A DNA stretch of 15,107 bases from assembly GCA_035253585.1 (NCBI GenBank), contig DATFBY010000045.1, positions 1 through 15,107 of the forward strand, written 5' to 3'. This DNA is from DATFBY01 sp035253585. Lineage in GTDB: Bacteria; Gemmatimonadota; Gemmatimonadetes; Gemmatimonadales; Gemmatimonadaceae. Below, piece by piece: positions 7,561 to 13,306 of the stretch. Both the position numbers and the translations under genes were made by a program. The notes below the pieces were generated by a model. That model had not been told where the DNA came from. It did no database searches and was given only the letters and a program-made list of their open reading frames with translations. Numbering within the stretch: the stretch's first letter is position 1; every line of letters begins with the position of its first letter.

Positions 7561-7602
7561 TCGTCCGTCTCCAGGGCGCGTTGCCGAGGTAGTGTAGATG
7601 TG

Positions 7603-7629
7603 GAAAGGGCGCCCGGTAAGCGCCCTTTC
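7603..7629 (-). terminator. Hairpin between small gene and PfpI-family gene, terminator-like
   Basis: A perfect 10-bp stem (GAAAGGGCGC at 7603-7612 with GCGCCCTTTC at 7620-7629) closes a 7-nt loop. It lies 8 bp past the stop of the 68-residue gene. No T-run follows on the minus strand, so termination would be weak or of another kind. Confidence 0.5.
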
Positions 7630-7637
7630 GTCACTCG

Positions 7638-7844
7638 TCAGTTCTTTCGCGGTCCCGGTTCGAGTTCCGCGCCACCACTGCCGGCGGAGCCAAACTTCGG
7701 CGCCGTAATCGGGCCGGACGTCGTCCGTGGCGGATTCGCGGTCTCTTCGTGCTGCCGGTTGCGTTCGGAGGCGTACCGCCGCTTTTGCTGCTGTTCCGTT
7801 TCTTCGTGCGGAACGTTGGGTTTGTTCCTGTTTTTCTTCGCCAT
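7638..7844 (-). CDS. Small basic, probably disordered protein (68 aa), unknown function
   Basis: I do not recognise a family. The reading frame is chosen because ATG at 7844 follows GGAGG (7849-7853) by 4 nt, the gene is closed by a hairpin shortly after the stop, and it lies between same-strand genes. The frame continues 16 codons further upstream, but without a ribosome site. The product is rich in Lys, Arg, Gln, Glu, Asn and Pro, opens with a KKNRNK cluster, and has no hydrophobic core, cysteine or membrane segment. It is probably intrinsically disordered, perhaps nucleic-acid-binding or a stress protein; this is only composition-based. Confidence 0.6.
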   Translation of the reverse strand: MAKKNRNKPNVPHEETEQQQKRRYASERNRQHEETANPPRTTSGPITAPKFGSAGSGGAELEPGPRKN

Positions 7845-7925
7845 CGTTCCTCCCACTGCAAGTCGCGATATGAACGGCAGGCCACATGCCAAGCTTCCAT
7901 CAGCACAGCGCGGGACTGTAGCGAA

Positions 7926-7965
7926 CGAAAAGGGCCGGGCGGATTGCTCCGCCCGGCCATTTTCG
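7926..7965 (-). terminator. Strong rho-independent terminator of the lipoprotein gene
   Basis: A 10-bp G+C stem (GGCCGGGCGG 7933-7942 / CCGCCCGGCC 7949-7958) with loop ATTGCT is flanked by AAAA on the left and TTTT on the right. These extend the pairing through one G/A mismatch to 7926/7965. On the minus strand the stem is followed by TTTT. It lies 39 bp beyond the lipoprotein stop at 8004. Its symmetry would also let it act in the other direction. Confidence 0.8.
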
Positions 7966-8003
7966 ATTGTGCTTCGATCTATGACTTCAGCTCGCCCGCG
8001 TCG

Positions 8004-8504
8004 TCAGGGCGTGCGCTCGACGTCAATCGTGTGACCAACGACGCCGCCGAGGATCGCGCCGGCCGCGGCACCGATCGCCGCGCCCTTGATGTCACGGCCA
8101 ATGGCCGCACCCGCGATCGCACCTGCCGTCGCACCGATGAGCGCGTCACGCTTCGTGTTGCGCTTGATCGTCGGCTGCGGGGCCGGCGCGCGGTAAATCG
8201 TTCCGCTCGACGCCGTCCTGCGCGCCGGCGCCGGCGCCCGATAGACCACCTGCTGCGGAGCAGGCTGCGGGTAGTAAACCGGCTGCTGCCCGTACGGCGC
8301 ATATCCCTGCGGGTACTGACCGTACGCCTGCGGATACTGACCCATCTCCATCGGCGAGACGAACTGCTGTCCATACGGCGAGGCCGTTGCCGCAAGCGAC
8401 AAGTCGCGGCTCAGCGCCTCATCCACCTTGGCCTCATCCTTCCCGCCGCACGCGGCGAAAACAGCCGCCAGGGACGCGAGACCGAACCACCGAATTGCAC
8501 GCAT
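8004..8504 (-). CDS. Lipoprotein with Tyr/Pro/Gln-rich repeats and C-terminal glycine zipper
   Basis: 166 residues. Start ATG 8504 is fixed by AAGGAGG (8511-8517) 6 nt upstream. A short signal peptide with a lipobox-like VFAAC places the lipidated Cys at residue 19, so it is envelope-bound. Residues 43-85 are a low-complexity stretch with repeated GQYPQ-type units (GQYPQAY, GQYPQGY, YGQQP). YRAPAP occurs twice (88-93 and 104-109). Residues 119-158 form a glycine zipper (small residues every fourth position: IGATAGAIAGAAIG, then GAAIGAAAGAILGG), as in outer-membrane 17-kDa-antigen and OmpA-type proteins. Probably an outer-membrane or cell-envelope structural or stress lipoprotein; no enzymatic motif is seen. 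Confidence 0.82.
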   Translation of the reverse strand: MRAIRWFGLASLAAVFAACGGKDEAKVDEALSRDLSLAATASPYGQQFVSPMEMGQYPQAYGQYPQGYAPYGQQPVYYPQPAPQQVVYRAPAPARRTASSGTIYRAPAPQPTIKRNTKRDALIGATAGAIAGAAIGRDIKGAAIGAAAGAILGGVVGHTIDVERTP

Positions 8505-8773
8505 TGCTGACCTCCTTCCGAGTTGCTTTATCGGGCCGTGACCGCCGTTGGGCGGAGCCCGAAACCAGGGCCGTACCAAGGCACGGGCGATGCCAGGCGT
8601 TCGGCCGCCGTAGAGGCCCACAACGAGGTCTAAGTCGCTGTCGCGTCCAGCGCTCGGACGCCCCGTTGTCCCCTCGACGGGACGCCTCCATATCACATTT
8701 ATGATGTCGGCTTTCGGGTAGCGCCTGGCGCAGAGCGGGTCTATCTTCCGGCGCCCTTTCCGACGAGGCGACA
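8505..8773. other. Divergent non-coding region between lipoprotein and peroxiredoxin genes
   Basis: About 270 bp without a supportable gene; open frames crossing it are short, Arg-rich and lack start signals. It must hold divergent promoters and the leader of the lipoprotein mRNA. The leader contains a two-part hairpin at 8532-8561: outer arms CGGGC/GCCCG, inner arms CCGCC/GGCGG around GTTG. No confident -35/-10 pair was found. An A+T-richer patch at 8688-8706 is the likeliest place for a -10 element. Confidence 0.5.
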
Positions 8774-9370
8774 GTGCGCTTCTCTCTCTTATTCGCCGTA
8801 GTGCTCGCGTCGCTCATGACGCTCGATCCCGCGATCGCGCCGGCACAAGAAGCAGCGAGCAGCGAGTCGCCCGACGTTGGAGAGGTGGCGCCCGATTTCG
8901 CGCTCCCGGGCGCGACACGTTACGGACCGCTTCGCGAGCCCGCGCGACTGTCCGACTACCAGGGCAAGACGGTCGTGCTCGCCTTCTTCCCGCGCGCGCG
9001 GACGAAAGGGTGCACGGTCCAGATGGAGACGTATCGCGACCAGTATGCAACGCTCTTCAACAACGGGAAGGACGTCATCGTCATTGCCGCCAGCGTCGAT
9101 CCAGACACGATGCTCGCCTCGTGGGCACGCGACTCGAACTTCCCGATGCTGTTCGTGAGCGACGTCGATGGCGTCGCCGGCCGCTCCTACGGCGCGTTCG
9201 ACGCGCAGCGTAAGCTCGATCGGCGAGCGCTCTTCGTGATCGGACCCGATGGCCGCGTCGTGTATCGCGCGATCCCCTTCCGCGAGATGACGGAGGAGGC
9301 GTACATCGAGCTCGGCAAGGCGGTCGCCAGCTCGCGCGGGCCGAAGTCTCGAGAGCCGAAGTCGCGCTGA
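8774..9370 (+). CDS. Secreted peroxiredoxin of the BCP/PrxQ type, single cysteine
   Basis: 198 residues, GTG start with GAGG (8765-8768) 5 nt upstream. Reduces hydroperoxides with thiol donors. A signal peptide (about residues 1-24, ending AIAPAQ-A) predicts export to the periplasm. The AhpC/TSA fold follows: VGEVAPDFALPG (35-46), a Gly-Lys-Thr strand at 64-70, and the active-site loop FFPRARTKGC with Pro73, Thr77 and peroxidatic Cys80. There is no other cysteine in the protein; the position of the E. coli BCP resolving Cys is Glu85. It should therefore work as a 1-Cys enzyme needing an external thiol. The C-terminus ends in a near-repeat PKSREPKSR. It is followed after 13 nt by glycerate kinase. 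Confidence 0.87.
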   Translation: MRFSLLFAVVLASLMTLDPAIAPAQEAASSESPDVGEVAPDFALPGATRYGPLREPARLSDYQGKTVVLAFFPRARTKGCTVQMETYRDQYATLFNNGKDVIVIAASVDPDTMLASWARDSNFPMLFVSDVDGVAGRSYGAFDAQRKLDRRALFVIGPDGRVVYRAIPFREMTEEAYIELGKAVASSRGPKSREPKSR

Positions 9371-9383
9371 CGCGCGCGTCGTG

Positions 9384-10754
9384 ATGGTCTTTCGGCGGAC
9401 GCCGGCGAAGCCCCTCGATCGGCTGATTCCCAAACCGCCGCCTGACGACAAGACGCTTCTCGAGAAGGTCTACTGGGCGGCCGTCGAAGCAGCCGCCCCC
9501 GACCGCGCGCTCCTCGCGGCGCTCGATCGCTCGAAGCCTCAGCTCGCGCGGCGCGTCTGGGTCATCGCAATTGGAAAAGCATCGCATGCGATGGCTCGGG
9601 CCGCCGTCCAATGGCTCGCGGCGCGCGATGTCGAGCCCGCCGGCGGACTCATCATCGCGCCCAATCCGTGGGTGCCACCGCACCGGACGATCTCCGTCGC
9701 CGTCGGCGACCATCCGCTGCCAGGCGCTCGCTCCTTCGCCGCGGCCGCACGTCTGGGCGAGATCGCGTCGCGCATGACCATGGACGACGAGGCCTGGGTA
9801 CTATTGTCAGGCGGAGCGAGCTCGTTGGCCGCCGCGCCCGAAGGCGCGATCAAGCCTGACGAGTTGGTGCAGCTTTTTCGCCTGCTACTCAAGGCCGGCC
9901 TCGACATCACTCGAACCAACCTCATTCGCAAGCGCTTCCTCCGCTGGGGCGCGGGACGTCTCGCCGTCGCGCTGGGGCCGGCGCGTGTGCGCAACTACAT
10001 CATCTCCGATGTGATCGGTGATGACATCAACACGATCGGATCCGGACCGTGCGCGCCAGATACCACGGACGCCGGCAGTGTGCGTGCGCTGCTACAGGAA
10101 TCGAGGCTGTGGGAGCGTGTTCCGGTGTCGCTTCGCCGCTATCTCTCGTCGGTCGAGCGCGACTCGTCAGGCGAGACCCCGAAGCCGCGCAATCCGATCT
10201 TTCAACACATCGAGCGAAAGATCATCGCCAGCAACCGCCTTTCGCTCGAGGCAGCCAGTGCGCGAGCCGCGGAGTTTGGACTCCGGCCGCGTATCGTGAG
10301 CGCGTCATTGGCGGGACGCGCCGACGATGCGGGACGGCGCGTCGCTAGCGCGCTGCTGGCGTATCGCGCGGATGTGGAGCGTGTCTGTTTGTTGTGGGGC
10401 GGCGAGACGACGGTGCACACCGGTGCCAGCAAAGGGATCGGTGGACGCTGCCAGGAGCTCGCGCTCGCCGCGGCGCGTGAGCTGTCTCTTGCATACCCGG
10501 AGTCCGCCCGCATTGCGCTTCTCGCCGCGGGAAGTGACGGTCGCGACGGGCCAACCGATGCCGCTGGCGCGTTCGCAGACTCCGGAACGTGGAATGCGAT
10601 TCAGCGAGCTGGCCACGATCCTGCGCTCGCGCTCGAGGAGCACGACTCGCATCGCGCGCTTGGCGCGGCCGATGCGCTGTTTCGCACCGGTCTCACCGGC
10701 ACCAACGTTATGGATTTCGTGATCGGCATCGCCGGTGGATCGACGGTCGACTAG
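9384..10754 (+). CDS. Glycerate 2-kinase (GckA/TtuD type, DUF4147 + MOFRL)
   Basis: About 456 residues. Phosphorylates D-glycerate to 2-phosphoglycerate with ATP, feeding glyoxylate, serine or tartronate carbon into glycolysis; cytoplasmic. Seen in order (numbered from the ATG at 9384): IGKASHAMA near 63-71, VGDHPLPGA near 107-115, LSGGASSL near 137-144, SDVIGDD...IGSGPCAPD in the middle, GGETTV then GGRCQELALAAA, and SDGRDGPTDAAGA with the MOFRL C-terminal signature TGTNVMD. A GTG directly upstream (9381) is an alternative start; no Shine-Dalgarno decides. The gene lies 13 nt after the peroxiredoxin and 27 nt before aguB, so it is probably co-transcribed with them. Nothing in the window explains a metabolic link between them. 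Confidence 0.92.
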   Translation: MVFRRTPAKPLDRLIPKPPPDDKTLLEKVYWAAVEAAAPDRALLAALDRSKPQLARRVWVIAIGKASHAMARAAVQWLAARDVEPAGGLIIAPNPWVPPHRTISVAVGDHPLPGARSFAAAARLGEIASRMTMDDEAWVLLSGGASSLAAAPEGAIKPDELVQLFRLLLKAGLDITRTNLIRKRFLRWGAGRLAVALGPARVRNYIISDVIGDDINTIGSGPCAPDTTDAGSVRALLQESRLWERVPVSLRRYLSSVERDSSGETPKPRNPIFQHIERKIIASNRLSLEAASARAAEFGLRPRIVSASLAGRADDAGRRVASALLAYRADVERVCLLWGGETTVHTGASKGIGGRCQELALAAARELSLAYPESARIALLAAGSDGRDGPTDAAGAFADSGTWNAIQRAGHDPALALEEHDSHRALGAADALFRTGLTGTNVMDFVIGIAGGSTVD

Positions 10755-10781
10755 AATCCACCGCTCTCCCATCCGGGTTCA

Positions 10782-11693
10782 ATGACTTCTGCTCCATTCA
10801 CGCTGGGCCTCGTTCAGCAGGCGGTGCAATCCACTGCCGACGCAACCGTCGACGAGGCCGAGCGCGGCATTCGCGAGGCGGCGAAACGCGGCGCGCAGAT
10901 CGTTTGCCTGCAAGAGCTCTTCAATGCGCCGTACTTCTGCAAGGTGACTGACGCCGAGCGTTTCGATCTGGCGGAGCCGATCCCTGGACCGACGGTCGAA
11001 CGGATGCAGCGCGTGGCCAAAGAGCTCGGTGTGGTCATCGTCGTTCCGATCTTCGAGAAACGCGGCCCAGGACTGTACCACAATTCGGCCGGCGTGGTCG
11101 ACGCCGATGGTTCGCTCCTGGGCGTGTACCGGAAGATGCACATCCCCGACGACCCTCTGTATCACGAGAAGTACTATTTCACCCCCGGCGACATCTATCA
11201 GCATGATGAAGCCAAGCCGCCGTCGGGCTTCCGGGTCTTTCAAACGCGCTTCGCAACGATTGGCGTGCTCATCTGTTGGGATCAGTGGTATCCCGAAGCG
11301 GCGCGTATTACCGCCTTGATGGGTGCGCAGGTGCTGTTGTATCCGACTGCGATCGGATGGCACCCAAAGGAGAAGGAAGAGTGGGGCGCCGCTCAGGCGG
11401 ATGCGTGGCGCACTGCTCAACGTGCCCACGCGATCGCCAATGGCATCTACGTCGCCGCCGTGAACCGCGTGGGCTTCGAGCCCGAGCCAGGCACCGATGG
11501 CCTCGAGTTCTTCGGCCACTCGTTCGTGGCCGACCCCTTCGGCCGCCTCATCGCGGAGGCAGGGACGGAGCCCGCCGTGCTCATTGCGGGGTGTGATCCG
11601 AAGGTCATCGAGTATACGAGGAGGAATTGGCCGTTCCTGCGGGATCGAAGGATTGATGCTTATGGCGGAGTTACCAGCCGCTATCTGGGTTGA
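10782..11693 (+). CDS. aguB: N-carbamoylputrescine amidohydrolase
   Basis: 303 residues. Carbon-nitrogen hydrolase that cuts N-carbamoylputrescine to putrescine, CO2 and ammonia; cytoplasmic. The nitrilase catalytic triad is visible: Glu45 in LQELFN, Lys118 in YRKMHIPDD and Cys165 in ICWDQWYPE. The long stretches FNAPYFC, YHEKYYFTPGD, GWHPKEKEEW and SFVADPFGR are those of AguB rather than of other nitrilases. Agmatine deiminase, its partner, lies downstream, so the window contains the full two-step agmatine to putrescine route. Its TGA (11691-11693) is directly followed by the first GGGAAGC heptamer of the inserted element. Confidence 0.94.
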   Translation: MTSAPFTLGLVQQAVQSTADATVDEAERGIREAAKRGAQIVCLQELFNAPYFCKVTDAERFDLAEPIPGPTVERMQRVAKELGVVIVVPIFEKRGPGLYHNSAGVVDADGSLLGVYRKMHIPDDPLYHEKYYFTPGDIYQHDEAKPPSGFRVFQTRFATIGVLICWDQWYPEAARITALMGAQVLLYPTAIGWHPKEKEEWGAAQADAWRTAQRAHAIANGIYVAAVNRVGFEPEPGTDGLEFFGHSFVADPFGRLIAEAGTEPAVLIAGCDPKVIEYTRRNWPFLRDRRIDAYGGVTSRYLG

Positions 11694-11723
11694 GGGAAGC
11701 GGGAAGCGGGAAGCGGGAAGCGC
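11694..11723 (+). repeat. Left arm: GGGAAGC x4, inverted relative to 12166-12195
   Basis: Four tandem copies without mismatch, plus two more bases that pair with the other arm. It lies between the aguB stop codon and the stop of the antisense four-helix-bundle gene (which starts at the next base, 11724). On the RNA it could pair with the right arm as a 30-bp stem. Confidence 0.92.
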
Positions 11724-12080
11724 CTACGCGAGTCGGCGAATGAGACGCAGGAGCATTCTAGACAGGTGATCGAGTCGTTCCTCGAGAGCGCGCGCTTGCT
11801 CGATCGTCAACAAACCCAGACGCGTTGCAAGCTCGACGTGCGTCGAAAGCTCACTGGCGGAGGATCGGGCATAGTACAGAAAGTGGAGATATTCGCGGCG
11901 ATGCGGTCGCGCATTCCCCTCAGCGATGTTGGCGGGGATGGACATCGCAGCGCGGCGCATCTGACGACCAAGCTCCCACTTGTGCTCCGAAGGAAAACGC
12001 CGCGTTGTTGCATAGATGTTGAGTACGAGCTCGATGCTCTTCTGCCACACGAGCAGGTCGCGAAAATCTTGAGTCGGCAT
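11724..12080 (-). CDS. Four-helix bundle protein (23S rRNA intervening-sequence / S23 family)
   Basis: 118 residues, ATG 12080-12078, antisense to the genes around it. Seen: the family's opening DFRDLLVWQKS, the central RRAAMSIPANIAEGNAR, a YLHFLYYARSSASEL helix, and a helical leucine-rich end; overall four amphipathic helices. Family members occur as free genes, in insertions of 23S rRNA, and as relatives of the Avd protein of diversity-generating retroelements; they form oligomeric bundles and their function is largely unknown. The stop codon touches the left repeat arm, and the frame upstream of the chosen Met reads through the right repeat arm, which is not protein-like. No strong Shine-Dalgarno. 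No reverse transcriptase or rRNA is in the window, so neither role is supported here. Confidence 0.88.
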   Translation of the reverse strand: MPTQDFRDLLVWQKSIELVLNIYATTRRFPSEHKWELGRQMRRAAMSIPANIAEGNARPHRREYLHFLYYARSSASELSTHVELATRLGLLTIEQARALEERLDHLSRMLLRLIRRLA

Positions 12081-12147
12081 TGGCGGAGACTGACGAGGAA
12101 GCTTTGGAGATACTGACGAACGCCACTGCCAGCGGCATCGTTCGCCG

Positions 12148-13248
12148 ATGGCGATGAGCAATTCCGCGCTTCCCGCTTCCCGCTTCCCGCTTCCCGGACT
12201 CCGCCGCTTCGCGGCGGAGTGGCACCCCCACACCGCCACTTGGCTCGGCTGGCCGCACCACCGGCCAGATTGGCCCGGGAAGTTCGAGACCATCCCCTGG
12301 GTCTATGCCGAGATCGTGAGGGTGCTGCACCGGTACGAGCCGGTGCACATCCTCTGCAACGGCGAGGAGACTCGCGACGAAGCGGTCGCGGCATTGAGGG
12401 CGCACGATGTAGATCTCGCCAACTGCTCGCTCCATCTCGTACCGAGCGATCGCGTGTGGCTCAGGGATTCGGGACCGACCGGCGTGCTGCGCGATGACGG
12501 GTCCGTCGAGTGGATCGCGTGGCAATTCAACGCCTGGGCGAAGTACGAGAACTACAAGCGCGACGAATTGATCGCCAAGACGGTCGCCCGGCTCAGCAGC
12601 ATTCCGCACGTCGAAGCCGAGCGTCCCGACGGAAAAGGAAGATTGGTGCTCGAAGGCGGAGCGATCGAGACCAACGGCGCCGGAACCCTTCTCGTCACCG
12701 AAGAGTGCTTGCTCTCGCAGGTGCAGGAGCGAAATCCCGGACTCGATCGAGCACAGTACGAGCGCGCCTTCGCCGAGTACCTGGGCATCACGCGCACGAT
12801 CTGGCTGGGTGAAGGGTGCGTGGGAGACGACACGCACGGGCACATCGACGACATCGCGCGATTCACGTCCAAAAACACGATCGTCCTCGCCTACGAGGCG
12901 GATCCGAGCGACGAGAACCATCGGCGTTGCGCGGACAACCTGCGGCGGCTCGAACACGAAAGCAGAAACACTCCCGGCGGTTTCAGGATCGTGAAGCTCC
13001 CCTTCCCTCGCCCCGTCATCATGGATGGAGAGCGCCTCCCGGCGAGCTACGCCAACTTCTACATCGCGAACGGCGTGGTAATCGTCCCGACATTCAACGA
13101 TCCGAACGACCGCATCGCGCTCACCATCCTCGCCGAGCTCTTCCTCGACCGCACGGTCGTGGGCATCCACGCCGTAGATCTCGTCTGGGGTCTCGGCACC
13201 CTGCACTGTCTCACGCAGCAACAACCCGCTCCGCTGCGCGCCTCCTAG
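12148..13248 (+). CDS. aguA: Agmatine deiminase
   Basis: 366 residues. Hydrolyses agmatine to N-carbamoylputrescine and ammonia (peptidyl-arginine-deiminase fold). Seen: the conserved AAEWHPHTATWLGWPH (22-37), LRDSGP (105-110), LEGGAIETNG (168-177), GDDTHGHIDD with Asp228 and His230 (226-235), and GLGTLHCLTQQQP with the nucleophile Cys354. Works with aguB upstream. Residues 7-16 (ALPASRFPLP) are encoded by the heptamer repeat of the inserted element, so the N-terminus before about residue 18 is not native. The only start codons ahead of the conserved domain are 12148 and 12154, both inside the element. A hairpin (12198-12220) covers codons 17-25. Confidence 0.94.
   Translation: MAMSNSALPASRFPLPGLRRFAAEWHPHTATWLGWPHHRPDWPGKFETIPWVYAEIVRVLHRYEPVHILCNGEETRDEAVAALRAHDVDLANCSLHLVPSDRVWLRDSGPTGVLRDDGSVEWIAWQFNAWAKYENYKRDELIAKTVARLSSIPHVEAERPDGKGRLVLEGGAIETNGAGTLLVTEECLLSQVQERNPGLDRAQYERAFAEYLGITRTIWLGEGCVGDDTHGHIDDIARFTSKNTIVLAYEADPSDENHRRCADNLRRLEHESRNTPGGFRIVKLPFPRPVIMDGERLPASYANFYIANGVVIVPTFNDPNDRIALTILAELFLDRTVVGIHAVDLVWGLGTLHCLTQQQPAPLRAS
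12166..12195 (-). repeat. Right arm: GCTTCCC x4 (inverted copy of 11694-11723)
   Basis: Exact reverse complement of the left arm over 30 bases. It is translated as part of the aguA N-terminus. Such repeats turn up as S-R-F-P-L-P-A peptides in annotated proteins when they are read in this direction. Confidence 0.92.
12198..12220 (+). other. Perfect hairpin in the 5' end of aguA
   Basis: ACTCCGCCGC (12198-12207) pairs with GCGGCGGAGT (12211-12220) over a 3-nt TTC loop. It lies 2 bp after the right repeat arm and about 50 nt after the aguA start. A 10-bp G+C-rich stem here could slow translation or transcription; it could equally be a by-product of Arg/Ala codons. Confidence 0.6.
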
Positions 13249-13306
13249 CGAGCATCGTACGTTCCGCGGGAGACTGGGCGGCAATCTTGCACCATGCGCC
13301 TGCGCC

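Larger units (their letters stand above)
11694..12195. mobile_element. Putative small element: 30-bp inverted repeats of GGGAAGC heptamers around a four-helix-bundle gene
   Basis: The left arm (11694-11723) is four perfect GGGAAGC heptamers plus GC. The right arm (12166-12195) is GC plus four GCTTCCC heptamers, the exact complement. The arms enclose 442 bp with one antisense gene. The left arm begins at the base after the aguB stop; the right arm lies inside the aguA N-terminal coding region. This breaks an otherwise natural aguB-aguA pair, so insertion is the simplest reading. No transposase is encoded and I see no clear target-site duplication. It might be a non-autonomous element or a recombination product of genome-wide heptamer repeats. 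Confidence 0.5.

Noticed and set aside
7561..7887. Upstream extension of the PfpI-family gene to 7887
   Set aside because: It crosses the terminator-like hairpin and the 68-residue gene, and the family homology begins exactly at the Met at 7560, which has a Shine-Dalgarno.
8505..8696. 64-residue N-terminal extension of the lipoprotein
   Set aside because: AAGGAGG 6 nt before ATG 8504, and the signal peptide with lipobox must be at the N-terminus.
11724..12080. Avd protein of a diversity-generating retroelement
   Set aside because: No reverse transcriptase, template repeat or variable repeat is seen in the window; only the fold family is shared.
11694..12195. CRISPR array or tandem-repeat locus
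   Set aside because: The heptamers are contiguous without spacers and occur as one inverted pair, not as spaced direct repeats.
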